A DNA stretch of 10,991 nucleotides from Verrucomicrobiota bacterium (GTDB lineage Bacteria; Verrucomicrobiota; Verrucomicrobiia; Methylacidiphilales; Verrucolacustridaceae): assembly GCA_010031845.1 (NCBI GenBank), contig RGYX01000018.1:1-10991 (forward strand). The letters run 5' to 3'. Positions 1-7,747 of this stretch are shown here, in pieces. Positions within the stretch are counted from its first letter, which is position 1. Every line of letters begins with the position of its first letter. Under the pieces are notes generated by a model. The model was not told where the DNA came from. It made no database searches and worked only from the letters and a program-made list of their open reading frames with translations. Made by a program: the position numbers and the translations under genes.

Positions 1-1
1 C

Positions 2-106
2 GGCCAAGGAACTTTCCAGATCCGATTTGACCAAGAGGTGCCTGAACTTCAGCTCCGACAACTTCTTGAGGCAAAATTGAAATCCATGAAGTCCGGGAAA
101 CGATAA
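2..106 (+). CDS. C-terminal end of an unidentified protein (5' end outside window)
   Basis: An open frame enters from the left edge and ends at a TAA at 104-106, giving 34 visible residues. The tail is charged and probably helical, ending in K-S-G-K-R. I do not recognise the family. The frame is open from the edge, and its stop lies only 6 bp from the stop of the convergent helicase gene on the other strand, which is a normal tight convergent junction. No terminator hairpin fits in the 6-bp gap. The fragment is short, so the possibility that it is a chance open frame remains; the amino-acid make-up and the tight packing favour a real gene. Confidence 0.5.
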   Translation, partial: GQGTFQIRFDQEVPELQLRQLLEAKLKSMKSGKR

Positions 107-112
107 CCCCGC

Positions 113-3100
113 CTACTCCAACAACTCTTGCAGCTCGGTCCAGCTCAACCCGCGGACAAAATCTTCCTCGCTGACCAGCGTGCCCTTGAATAACTCCTTC
201 TTCTTTTCCTGCAACCGGACGATCTTCTCCTCCACGGTGTCCCGGGCGATCAGCTTGTAGGAGCTGACAATCTTGTTTTGGCCGATGCGATGCGCCCGGG
301 CCGTGGCCTGATCCTCCACCGCCGGATTCCACCAGGGATCGAAGTGGATCACGGTGTCGGCTCCGGTGAGATTCAGACCCGTTCCACCCGCCTTCAAACT
401 GATCAGGAACACGGGGATATCCTGGTTTCTTTGGAAGCGTTCGACCTCCCCAGCCCGGTCGACCGTCCCTCCGTCTAGATAGCAATGGGGCACTTTTCTG
501 CGACGCAACTCCTCCTGCACGATCTTGAGCAGGGAGACAAACTGGCTGAAGACCAGCATCCGGTGACCCCCGGAAATGGCCTCCTCCAACCGGTCGAGGA
601 AGTACTCCATTTTTCCGGAGGGCTCCGTCCAGGTTTTGCCGTTTTGCGGAAGAAGACCCAAATGACAGCACGCCTGCCGCAACCGCATCAACACCGTCAG
701 CACGGCAATCCGGTCCTTCCCTCCCGAAGCCTTGCCCGCCAATTCGCTCACCTGCCTTCTTCCCTCCTCCAAAATCTGCCGATAAACGCCTTTTTGTTCG
801 TCCGTTAGTTCACACCAAGAAATCTGCTCAATCTTGGCTGGCAAGTCCCGGGCCACCTCGGCCTTTGTTCTTCGCAGGAGGAAGGGGCGCACCCTCTGCC
901 GCAACCTCTGCTGGGCTTTTTCATCCCCCAACTTGGCCACCGGAATTTCATAGCGGTCACGGAAGTCGGTCGCCGTGCCCAAATATCCCGGCATGAGAAA
1001 GTCATAGATGGACCACAAATCAAGCAGGGAATTTTCCAGCGGGGTTCCCGTGAGCACCAAGCGGTGGTCACAGGTCAGCTTTTTCACACTGACCGCCGTT
1101 TGACTGGATCGATTCTTGATGCTTTGCGCTTCGTCCAGTACGACCGAGTCAAACTCCAGCATTTCATACTCTGCAATGTCCCTCCGCAACAGGGCATAGC
1201 TGGTGACCACCAGGTCGTAATCCGGAATTTTGGAGAGCAGGGTTTTCCTGCCAGCTCCGTGTAGGGCGAGCATTTTCAGCCCAGGGGCAAATTTTTTACC
1301 CTCATCCATCCAGTTTATCACCAGACTGGTCGGACAGAGCACCAGGCTCGGCAACTTGGTTTTATTTTCCTTCCGCCGCAGCTCCAGAAAGGCCAGCGTC
1401 TGCAGGGTTTTCCCCAAGCCCATCTCGTCCGCCAGTACCCCACCAAAATGGTTCTTGGCAAGGTACTGCAACCATCCGATTCCCTCTTTTTGATAGGGAC
1501 GGGCAATTTTCTCGAGACGCTCCGGCAACTGGGGCTCCTCGTAGTGAAAAATCTCCTCAGGCGGTTTCCAGTTGGAGCGACCTCCCAGGCTCCATCCGCT
1601 CGCCCGGATGGCTTCCCCAAAATAACCGCGAAAACGCTTCTCCAGCTTGTAACGCGTTCCGTCGTTCCTGACCTGGCAGTCGCGCAAAACCTCATGAAAC
1701 TCCGCCACGTCATCCGTGGGGACCAGGGCGATCCGCCCTCCCGCCAGACGATGGTGGCTGAGACCGGTCTGGAGAAGTCGCTGCACCTCGGCAGGACTCA
1801 GGGCATCTGCCCCGTTCCCCGAACGAAAATCGACCTCGACCGACAACCAGGAACCCCCCGTGTCCCTCAGGGTCACCTCCGGGGCCACATAGTCACAACG
1901 GCTCAGCAGGGACTCCATGCGGGGAGTGAGCTTCACTTCCCATTTCTTTTTCCAACGCGGCAGGACATTGGCCAAAAAGGCCCCGACTTTTCCCTCCCCT
2001 GCCAAGGTATAACGCTCGGCCGCCCGTTGACCGGGAAGAAAACCGGCCGCCAAAAGTTCCCGCTGCGCCACCCGCTCCAATTCCCGCCCACGGACCCGAT
2101 ACCGCTTGGCATCTCCCTTGTCGGGCACCCAGGCATCCATCCCCTCATTCTGACCCGGCATCCCGGTGAGAATGTGGGACTCGTTTCCATAAACGGCTTC
2201 CAGCTGGCAGCTCACTCCGGAAAGCAATCCGTCCAGTTCCACCCGGATTTTGGGGGCCATGGTCTCAAATTGGAGATTCCTCAGCCTCTCCCCCGGCTCC
2301 ATGCGGACATGCCGCTCCAGTTGGGGCATCTCCCTCTGGAGGAAAGTGGCCAGCCCCTCACGGGCCACGGTTCGGGATCCTTTCCTTAAACCCTCGTAGG
2401 CCTGCGGAAGACTGTCGAGCAGTTCCAACTGCTCTGCGGCCAAACGCCAACGCCCATTCCCCGCCTCCAGCAACTCGCTGCCCTCGGGGCCGCTCGGCGC
2501 CGGAACCAACTCAAGGTGGAGAATTCCCCCGTCATCCAACTCGGCTTTTACACGGGTCCCCTCGGTCGCCCGGCTCACGCTGAGATGCTTTCTCCGGCCG
2601 ACAAAGACCCGGGGATGCCCGAGCAAAACGGGAAAGAAAGCGTCGCGCATGGCCGGCGAAAGCTCCGCCTCTCCGTGGACCGAGGCTCCCTCCATCTTTT
2701 CCAACATGGCCAGCAGGGCCGCGTCCGACTCATCCACGATGTAAGGCTCCACTTTGTCCACCGGGACCGCATCAAGACTCTTGGTCGGGCCACCATCCAC
2801 CGAGGCTTCCACGGTCAGAGGAATTTTACCGGCTCTCCACGCCTTCCCCAGTTCCAAGGGGAGATGCACCTCCAAGGAGAGCGGTTTGGATCCCTTGCCG
2901 GCCAATTGACCCAAAACCCGCGGAAAACGTGGGGCCATCGATCGGGCGGCCGCCGCCACCGGACCCGCCACCGCCCCGTTGGGCCGGGGCGCCGGACCCG
3001 CCACTCCTTTTCCGTTTTTCTCGAGGTACTTTAGACTGAGGGCAATCACGTGCGGACAGACCGTCCCGTACTCCCTGGCCTGCCGGCAACTGCAGAGGTT

Positions 3101-3316
3101 TTCCACGTCGGAAAGCCTTTTTCCCAATTTCAGCCGCGCATTCACCGTGCCGGTGCCAGCCTGCACCACGCCTCCAAGTACTGGGTCGATCCATTCCACG
3201 GACATGACCTTGCCCGCTTCCCAAAGGGAGCGCCCTTCCTGCATGGCCCGCCAACCTCCGATCTCCAAAAGCATCTCCTTGGACAAAACGGAAGGCACCG
3301 AACTGGAATCCGACAT
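113..3316 (-). CDS. SNF2-family helicase-like ATPase with N-terminal SWIM zinc finger
   Basis: A 1067-residue SNF2-type ATPase. Residues 75-89 form a SWIM zinc finger, C-x-C-x9-C-x-H (C75, C77, C87, H89), a predicted DNA- or protein-binding module. A Gly/Ala/Pro-rich linker follows (about 104-132), then a long middle region to about 590 that I cannot assign. The motor follows: Walker A with G-L-G-K-T (630-637), Walker B box D-E-A-Q (728-731), motif III T-G-T-P-L-E-N (756-762), motif IV (about 920-926), motif V G-G-T-G-L-N-L (977-983) and motif VI with R-A-H-R-I-G-Q (about 1007-1013). All catalytic motifs look intact. Such proteins are ATP-driven double-stranded DNA translocases; bacterial relatives include RapA, but the exact role is unknown. 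The open frame extends to 3391, but the 25 extra residues look non-native. I place the start at ATG 3316, with AGGA about 10 nt upstream. It stands alone on the - strand. Confidence 0.93.
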   Translation of the reverse strand: MSDSSSVPSVLSKEMLLEIGGWRAMQEGRSLWEAGKVMSVEWIDPVLGGVVQAGTGTVNARLKLGKRLSDVENLCSCRQAREYGTVCPHVIALSLKYLEKNGKGVAGPAPRPNGAVAGPVAAAARSMAPRFPRVLGQLAGKGSKPLSLEVHLPLELGKAWRAGKIPLTVEASVDGGPTKSLDAVPVDKVEPYIVDESDAALLAMLEKMEGASVHGEAELSPAMRDAFFPVLLGHPRVFVGRRKHLSVSRATEGTRVKAELDDGGILHLELVPAPSGPEGSELLEAGNGRWRLAAEQLELLDSLPQAYEGLRKGSRTVAREGLATFLQREMPQLERHVRMEPGERLRNLQFETMAPKIRVELDGLLSGVSCQLEAVYGNESHILTGMPGQNEGMDAWVPDKGDAKRYRVRGRELERVAQRELLAAGFLPGQRAAERYTLAGEGKVGAFLANVLPRWKKKWEVKLTPRMESLLSRCDYVAPEVTLRDTGGSWLSVEVDFRSGNGADALSPAEVQRLLQTGLSHHRLAGGRIALVPTDDVAEFHEVLRDCQVRNDGTRYKLEKRFRGYFGEAIRASGWSLGGRSNWKPPEEIFHYEEPQLPERLEKIARPYQKEGIGWLQYLAKNHFGGVLADEMGLGKTLQTLAFLELRRKENKTKLPSLVLCPTSLVINWMDEGKKFAPGLKMLALHGAGRKTLLSKIPDYDLVVTSYALLRRDIAEYEMLEFDSVVLDEAQSIKNRSSQTAVSVKKLTCDHRLVLTGTPLENSLLDLWSIYDFLMPGYLGTATDFRDRYEIPVAKLGDEKAQQRLRQRVRPFLLRRTKAEVARDLPAKIEQISWCELTDEQKGVYRQILEEGRRQVSELAGKASGGKDRIAVLTVLMRLRQACCHLGLLPQNGKTWTEPSGKMEYFLDRLEEAISGGHRMLVFSQFVSLLKIVQEELRRRKVPHCYLDGGTVDRAGEVERFQRNQDIPVFLISLKAGGTGLNLTGADTVIHFDPWWNPAVEDQATARAHRIGQNKIVSSYKLIARDTVEEKIVRLQEKKKELFKGTLVSEEDFVRGLSWTELQELLE

Positions 3317-3469
3317 ACTCCAAAATCCTATGAAAAGTCGGCAAGAGGGGGCAATCCCGCTTCCGCCAGCCTGTGTCCATTTTGGGAACAACTCGGTGCC
3401 AAAGATGGGGCCGGCTTGCTTTTATAACTCTTCCCATCCTCTTTCCGGAAACTAGGTTGGAGTCAGGGA
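3317..3469. promoter_or_regulatory. Divergent intergenic region, presumed promoters for both flanking genes
   Basis: This 153-bp gap lies between the divergently oriented SNF2 gene and the STN-domain gene, so it must hold the promoters of both unless they are transcribed otherwise. For the rightward gene there is a TATAAC -10-like hexamer at 3423-3428, about 42 bp ahead of the ATG, but no good -35 at 16-18 bp. For the leftward gene there is a weak pair on the - strand (TTGCCC, 18-bp spacer, TAGGAT), very close to the chosen start. Neither is convincing. No operator-like inverted repeat stands out. Confidence 0.4.
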
Positions 3470-4504
3470 ATGAATCGGCAAAAGAGCCTCCTTTTTATGA
3501 TCAGTCTGCTGGGACTGATTTGGCTGGGGGTTTGGATTCACAGTTGGTGGGGAACCATTACCCTCGACTTTGAAAACAAGCCCCTCCAAACCGTTCTCCG
3601 ATCCTTCACCCGCCAGTCCGGCCTTCCCGTCGTCACCGACTTGGACGGAAACAAGCCGATCACCATTCATGTGATCCGAGCGCCCATCTCCGAGGCCCTG
3701 GACGCCCTGCAGGCAGTGGCAGAGTCCCGAGGACGATTGCTCTACTTGGCCGCCCCGAACCATTCGGAATTACAAAAAGCATTGTCCCTCCTCCCGGGTA
3801 AATTGGAAACGGCGGACTGGAAAACCATCGAATATCGCCTCCCTTTCATGTTTTTGGGAGGATCGGAGGATCTTCCTCGTTGGGGGGATCCTCGTAAACA
3901 GACTTGGAATCCATCCACTCCGAAAGACAGTTCCCTTGTATCGCTTTTCGAAAACGCCGCGCAAGCCACGGATATCCGGATCCTTCTTCCCGCTGGCTGG
4001 AATCCGAAGATTGGGAAATCTGTTTCTTACGGCCCCCTTTCCTCCGCCCTGCCCTCCCTGACCCGGGCGGCCGGAGGAACCGGAAAGATGGTTTTCCTGC
4101 TTCCCGGGCCTCGCGCCGATCGGGCTCCCGAATCAGGACCGCCAGATCGAACCGCCGCCTCGGATGCCTGGCGAAGACGTTGGTCCGAAGGCCCCCAACT
4201 TCCTCCCGAAGCCTTTGCGACCCGAATGCAGTCCCGCCTTTCTGGCATGCCTGCTGATCAGGCGAAAGAAGCTCAAGCCGCCATTGATGAATCGGTCAAA
4301 CAGTACAAAGAATGGCTAACCCTAACTCCGGAGGAGCAGGAAAAGAAAATGCAGGAGATCATGCAGGATCCGAACCGGCAACAACGCGGATCGGATCGCT
4401 TTATCCGCGGCATGCGGATGATGAGTCCGGAGCAACGGGCCCAACGATATACCCGATATAATGCCCGAAAAGAGGCCGTCAAAGATCCAGGGCACACCCG
4501 ATGA
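3470..4504 (+). CDS. Membrane-anchored protein with two secretin-N/STN-like domains and a charged C-terminal tail
   Basis: A 344-residue hypothetical protein. Residues 7-27 form one hydrophobic helix after a short basic N-terminus, so it is a signal anchor or uncleaved signal peptide and most of the protein should lie outside the cytoplasm. Residues 29-96 resemble the small beta-alpha-beta domains at the N-terminus of secretins and TonB-dependent transducers (STN or secretin N0), with the usual D-F-x-x-x-P-L-x-x-V-L-R opening. Residues 156-213 align without gaps to residues 39-96 and look like a second copy. The tail from about 236 is hydrophilic and helical, with L-T-P-E-E-Q and M-S-P-E-Q-R segments. 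No secretin pore domain is present. GGAG at 3459-3462, 7 nt before the ATG, supports the start. The stop overlaps the pseudopilin start (ATGA at 4501-4504), so the two are probably translationally coupled. I infer a role in a pseudopilus or secretion-like apparatus; the biochemical function is unknown. Confidence 0.8.
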   Translation: MNRQKSLLFMISLLGLIWLGVWIHSWWGTITLDFENKPLQTVLRSFTRQSGLPVVTDLDGNKPITIHVIRAPISEALDALQAVAESRGRLLYLAAPNHSELQKALSLLPGKLETADWKTIEYRLPFMFLGGSEDLPRWGDPRKQTWNPSTPKDSSLVSLFENAAQATDIRILLPAGWNPKIGKSVSYGPLSSALPSLTRAAGGTGKMVFLLPGPRADRAPESGPPDRTAASDAWRRRWSEGPQLPPEAFATRMQSRLSGMPADQAKEAQAAIDESVKQYKEWLTLTPEEQEKKMQEIMQDPNRQQRGSDRFIRGMRMMSPEQRAQRYTRYNARKEAVKDPGHTR

Positions 4505-5055
4505 GATCAACGGGCGCATTTACCTTGGTCGAACTTCTTGCGGTCATGGTCATCATCGGTCTCGCGGCGGTTATGCTCGCCCCCTCACTCCAAAATGTCC
4601 GGGCCAAAGCGGAATCCACTGTCTGCCTCTCCAACCTAAAGCAGATCGGGACGGCGGTCTGGCTCTGGATCCCCGACAATGGGAATCGTTACCCCCGCAT
4701 CGAAAACGACCCCACTCAACCCGTGTATGAGGCGGATGACGGTGCCAAGACCCTGTTGGAAACCCTGGGTCCCTATGGTCTGACCAAGAACGTTCTGGCC
4801 TGCCCGGGGGATCTACGAACTGGAGGAAAATATTTTAAAAAATACACCAACAGTTACGAGTGTCCCCCTTGGTCGGGGGATGAACAGGCCAATAGCGGCC
4901 AAATTCCCATCTATACTCCGGGTGGGACTTTCCAAATTTCGGCCTCCCGTGTCACCTTGGCCTGGGATTATGAAAACGTCCATGGCGGAGGATTTAACAT
5001 GCTGAAGGCTGATAACACCATCCAGCATCGTGATTTTAAGCCCAAATATAAATAA
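4501..5055 (+). CDS. Type II secretion/prepilin-like protein with variant H-x9-D motif
   Basis: A 184-residue protein with a class III (prepilin) signal: a very short basic leader M-R-S-T-G-A, then F-T-L-V-E-L-L and a hydrophobic helix to about residue 27. The prepilin peptidase site would be between A6 and F7, with Glu at mature position +5. Alanine replaces the usual Gly at -1, which is tolerated in many such proteins. The C-L-S-N-L-K-Q-I-G segment (42-50) is typical of the large pseudopilin families of Planctomycetota and Verrucomicrobiota. These often carry a C-terminal H-x9-D-G motif; here H161 and D171 are spaced correctly but are followed by Asn172. C101 and C121 could form a disulfide after export. 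It is coupled to the STN-domain gene by ATGA. The mature protein would be a minor subunit of a pilus or pseudopilus, or a surface protein delivered by one. Confidence 0.85.
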   Translation: MRSTGAFTLVELLAVMVIIGLAAVMLAPSLQNVRAKAESTVCLSNLKQIGTAVWLWIPDNGNRYPRIENDPTQPVYEADDGAKTLLETLGPYGLTKNVLACPGDLRTGGKYFKKYTNSYECPPWSGDEQANSGQIPIYTPGGTFQISASRVTLAWDYENVHGGGFNMLKADNTIQHRDFKPKYK

Positions 5056-5120
5056 GCCGAACCTCCAAGATCCAAAACTTAGACCTCAACTTTGCCCCAG
5101 TTGCGATGTAAGATGCCGTT
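5056..5120 (+). other. Short intergenic gap before pdxJ, no clear promoter or terminator
   Basis: These 65 bp separate the pseudopilin stop from the pdxJ start. A TATAAA hexamer at 5047-5052 overlaps the end of the pseudopilin gene and could be a -10 box, but there is no matching -35 about 17 bp upstream. No hairpin with a T-run is visible, so readthrough from the upstream pair is possible. Confidence 0.35.
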
Positions 5121-5858
5121 GTGATTCGATTGGGCGTCAATATTGACCACATTGCCACCCTGCGGCAGGCCCGCTACCGGGGTGCTCCCACTGCCGCGAC
5201 TCCGGAACCTGATCCCCTCACCGCAGCTCAACTTTGCCTCGAAGCCGGCGCCCACTCCCTCACCGTTCATCTTCGCGAAGACCGCCGCCACATTCAGGAC
5301 CACGATGTTTTGAAGATTGCCGAACGTTTCCGGACCAAACTGAACCTGGAAATGGCCGCCACCCCCGCCATGCTGGACTTTGCCCTTAAGGTTCGACCCG
5401 CCGAAGTTTGCCTGGTCCCAGAAAATCGGGCCGAGGTCACCACGGAGGGCGGACTCGATGCTCATGGCCAGGCACAGACCCTTCGGCCAGTCCTGCAAAA
5501 ACTTCGCAAGGCCGGAATTCTAGCCAGCCTTTTTATTGATCCGGATGCAAAACAGATTGAGGCCTCCGTCTCCCTCCAAACTCCGGTGGTGGAATTGCAC
5601 ACCGGATGTTTTGCCGATGCCGGAGAAAAGGACAGGCCGAATGAATTAAACCGCCTGATCCAAGCGGCAAATCAGGCTCATCAACATCAGATCCAGGTCA
5701 ATGCCGGGCATGGCTTACGCCTCTCCAACCTTTCTTCTCTCCTCTCTGTACCCCACCTCCACACGCTGAACATCGGTCACTCCCTTGTCAGTCACGCCTT
5801 GACCGTTGGACTCAAAGAAAGCGTCACTGCTTTCCTACAAGCGCTTCAAAAGTCATGA
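5121..5858 (+). CDS. pdxJ: Pyridoxine 5'-phosphate synthase
   Basis: 245 residues, the normal length for PdxJ. In the DXP-dependent vitamin B6 pathway this cytoplasmic TIM-barrel enzyme condenses 1-deoxyxylulose 5-phosphate with 3-amino-2-oxopropyl phosphate to give pyridoxine 5'-phosphate. The family hallmarks are present: L-G-V-N-I-D-H-I-A-T-L-R at the N-terminus, V-H-L-R-E-D-R-R-H-I with H50, N-L-E-M-A with E77, the T-T-E-G-G-L-D loop, N-A-G-H-G-L with H197 and a C-terminal N-I-G-H-S. H50, E77 and H197 match E. coli His45, Glu72 and His193 by motif. The start is GTG at 5121: an in-frame TAA at 5109-5111 leaves no other initiation codon upstream, and moving downstream would cut the conserved first strand. 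The ribosome binding site is weak. The TGA overlaps the acpS ATG (5855-5858). Association of pdxJ with acpS is common in bacteria. Confidence 0.97.
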   Translation: MIRLGVNIDHIATLRQARYRGAPTAATPEPDPLTAAQLCLEAGAHSLTVHLREDRRHIQDHDVLKIAERFRTKLNLEMAATPAMLDFALKVRPAEVCLVPENRAEVTTEGGLDAHGQAQTLRPVLQKLRKAGILASLFIDPDAKQIEASVSLQTPVVELHTGCFADAGEKDRPNELNRLIQAANQAHQHQIQVNAGHGLRLSNLSSLLSVPHLHTLNIGHSLVSHALTVGLKESVTAFLQALQKS

Positions 5859-6247
5859 AGCCAGAGCGAATGATTGGACTCGGAACGGATCTGGTGGAAA
5901 TCCCCCGCATCGAGGAATCTATCACCAAATTCGGCGATCGTTTCCTTGAGAAGATCTTTCTTCCAGCCGAAATCGCTTACGCGCGTGCGCAGTCCCGTCC
6001 TGCTGCCCATTTGGCGGCACGGTTCGCCGCCAAAGAGGCCGCCGCCAAGGCCTTCGGTACCGGAATCGGCGAATCCCTCCCTTGGCTTGGGTTGGAGGTC
6101 GGGCGCCATGCCAGTGGCGAACCCTTCCTGCGTTTTCACTCCTCTGCGACTGAATTAGCCCGCACCCGGGGCGTGACCCGCACTCTCGTTTCCCTGTCCC
6201 ATACCCGAACCCTATCCTGTGCCACCGTGGCTCTCCTCGGTTCATGA
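5855..6247 (+). CDS. acpS: Holo-[acyl-carrier-protein] synthase
   Basis: 130 residues, typical for AcpS. It transfers the 4'-phosphopantetheine arm of coenzyme A to a serine of apo-ACP, which activates ACP for fatty acid synthesis. The Mg-binding and CoA-binding signatures are present: G-T-D-L-V-E-I with D12 near the N-terminus, and R-F-A-A-K-E-A-x3-K-A-F-G-T-G with E61 and K65. The C-terminal S-L-S-H-T segment also fits the family. AcpS acts as a homotrimer in the cytoplasm. The chosen ATG at 5855 overlaps the pdxJ stop (ATGA). A second in-frame ATG at 5870 (Met6) sits closer to the conserved G-L-G-T-D start and cannot be excluded; neither has a strong ribosome binding site, as expected for coupled translation. 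The gene ends in another ATGA overlap with the Nnr gene. Confidence 0.96.
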   Translation: MKPERMIGLGTDLVEIPRIEESITKFGDRFLEKIFLPAEIAYARAQSRPAAHLAARFAAKEAAAKAFGTGIGESLPWLGLEVGRHASGEPFLRFHSSATELARTRGVTRTLVSLSHTRTLSCATVALLGS

Positions 6248-7740
6248 ACGTCTTGTCCCCAACCCAAGCCCGAGCCTGGGAGGAAAAAAGCCTGAAGACT
6301 GGGCACCGGCTTAAAGATCTGATGCGTGAGGCGGTGGATGGAGCCTGGAAAGCCCTTCAACCCTTTTTGCCTGATCCCGGACAAGCCCTCGTTTTGGTCG
6401 GACCCGGACATAATGGGGATGATGCCGTTCTCTTGGGGCTGGAACTCAAGCACGCCGGTTGGGACGTTGAATTTCTTCTCTCCCGATCCCCCGGCCGGCG
6501 GGTCCACCCGGACCCCAGGGTAAAACCCAAAATCTGGAAAAAAGCCCTCGTCTGGCCCGTCAAACCCGCCCGTTTTCTTCAAGCCCAAGGCCCCCGCCTC
6601 GTGGTGGATGGCCTCCTAGGCTTGGGAGCGACCCCGCCTCCCCACCCTGCCGAAGGGGGGATCCTATCGTGGATCTCCCAGCAAAAAAAAGGGGCCGACC
6701 TATATGCCGCTTTGGATCTCCCCTCCGGACTCCACCCGGCGAACGGATCCACCCCAGGCCCCGTTTTCCCGGCCGACCTGACTTTGGCCTTGGGCTCGGT
6801 CAAAGCCGGCTGTCTTCGCGATTCCGCCTCCCCTTGGATCGGCCAAATCCGAGGCGTTCCGGTCAAATTTGGCGTTTCCTCGCCCAAATCCAACGCGGAT
6901 TTCTTTCTTCCCTCGGATGCCAGGCAACTTCTTCGCCGGCGGCCCGTGGATCTTCACAAAAGATCAGCCGGCGTCGTCCATCTTTGGACAGGCTCCCACC
7001 TTTATCCGGGGGCCGCCTGTTTGTCCTGCCTCGGCGCTCTTCGCTCCGGTGCCGGTTATGTCCGGCTTTTCAATGATCGCACGATTTCAGCCCCTCTATC
7101 GCCTCATCTTCCCGAACTTTTGCTGATAGATTTACCCCCCGGAAGCACTCCTGAGGTGGAAACTTTTCTCTCGGGCGCGAATGCCTTCGTGATTGGGTCC
7201 GGCCTTCCTCCTTCCGAGACTTTGGAAAGTTTTCTGACTGAGATTCTCCCCAAAGCCAAGGGGCCAATCGTTTTGGATGCGGGCGCCTTGGATGTCCTAG
7301 CCCGGAGGCCAGATCTGATTTCCACTGCCGGTTGCCCCCTGATTCTTACACCCCACGCCGGCGAACTCTCCCGACTTCTTGGCAAACCGATCCATGACCG
7401 GGCGGACGCTGCCAAGGAGTGGATAGACCAACACCCATCCACCATCCTAGTCCTCAAGGGACCCCACACCTTGGTGGCCCATGCCGGACATCCCCTCAGC
7501 CACAACGGTTCCGGTGGTCCCTCCATGGCCACCGCCGGCATGGGAGATCTACTCTCCGGGCTGCTCGGAGGGCTCTTGGCCTCAGGATACCCGGCAGAAG
7601 ATGCCTGTCGCTTAGGTGTCGTTTGGCACGGTCTGGCCGCCGATCACTCCTTCCGCCACGGGGGTCCCGCGGTTCTGGCCTCGGACGTGGCGGTGAGCCT
7701 GCCAACGGCTTGGCGGAAGCTCCTCATGGGGGCAGTTTAA
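6244..7740 (+). CDS. nnr: Bifunctional NAD(P)H-hydrate epimerase / ADP-dependent NAD(P)H-hydrate dehydratase
   Basis: A 498-residue fusion that repairs NADHX and NADPHX, the hydrated forms of NAD(P)H. The N-terminal YjeF_N half (about 1-215) would interconvert the R and S epimers. It has a phosphate-binding loop G-P-G-H-N-G-D-D (53-60), V-D-G-L-L-G (121-126) and D-L-P-S-G-L (158-163). The C-terminal half (about 230-498) is the ribokinase-like dehydratase, with Y-P-G-A-A (254-258), D-A-G-A-L (345-349), L-T-P-H-A-G-E (368-374) and the catalytic A-T-A-G-M-G-D-L-L-S-G (429-439), where D435 is the expected base. Length and domain order match E. coli YjeF/Nnr. The epimerase loop departs from the usual G-N-N-G-G-D-G, so that half may be altered while the dehydratase looks intact. 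The start overlaps the acpS stop (ATGA at 6244-6247). Confidence 0.94.
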   Translation: MNVLSPTQARAWEEKSLKTGHRLKDLMREAVDGAWKALQPFLPDPGQALVLVGPGHNGDDAVLLGLELKHAGWDVEFLLSRSPGRRVHPDPRVKPKIWKKALVWPVKPARFLQAQGPRLVVDGLLGLGATPPPHPAEGGILSWISQQKKGADLYAALDLPSGLHPANGSTPGPVFPADLTLALGSVKAGCLRDSASPWIGQIRGVPVKFGVSSPKSNADFFLPSDARQLLRRRPVDLHKRSAGVVHLWTGSHLYPGAACLSCLGALRSGAGYVRLFNDRTISAPLSPHLPELLLIDLPPGSTPEVETFLSGANAFVIGSGLPPSETLESFLTEILPKAKGPIVLDAGALDVLARRPDLISTAGCPLILTPHAGELSRLLGKPIHDRADAAKEWIDQHPSTILVLKGPHTLVAHAGHPLSHNGSGGPSMATAGMGDLLSGLLGGLLASGYPAEDACRLGVVWHGLAADHSFRHGGPAVLASDVAVSLPTAWRKLLMGAV

Positions 7741-7747
7741 TTCCAAG

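Noticed and set aside
1448..2389. A 313-codon open frame on the + strand opposite the helicase gene
   Set aside because: It lies wholly antisense to a protein with clear SNF2 motifs, has a low-complexity Pro/Gly/His-rich translation and no recognisable domain. It is a shadow of GC-rich coding sequence.
3317..3391. N-terminal extension of the helicase to ATG 3391
   Set aside because: The extra 25 residues are not family-like, and ATG 3316 has a better placed Shine-Dalgarno-like AGGA.
2826..3437. Open frame on the - strand overlapping the 5' end of the helicase gene
   Set aside because: It is out of frame with the SWIM finger that defines the real gene, and its translation is Gly/Arg-rich with no family features.
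5047..5052. TATAAA hexamer as a pdxJ promoter
   Set aside because: There is no -35 at a suitable distance, and the hexamer is formed by the last codons of the pseudopilin gene.
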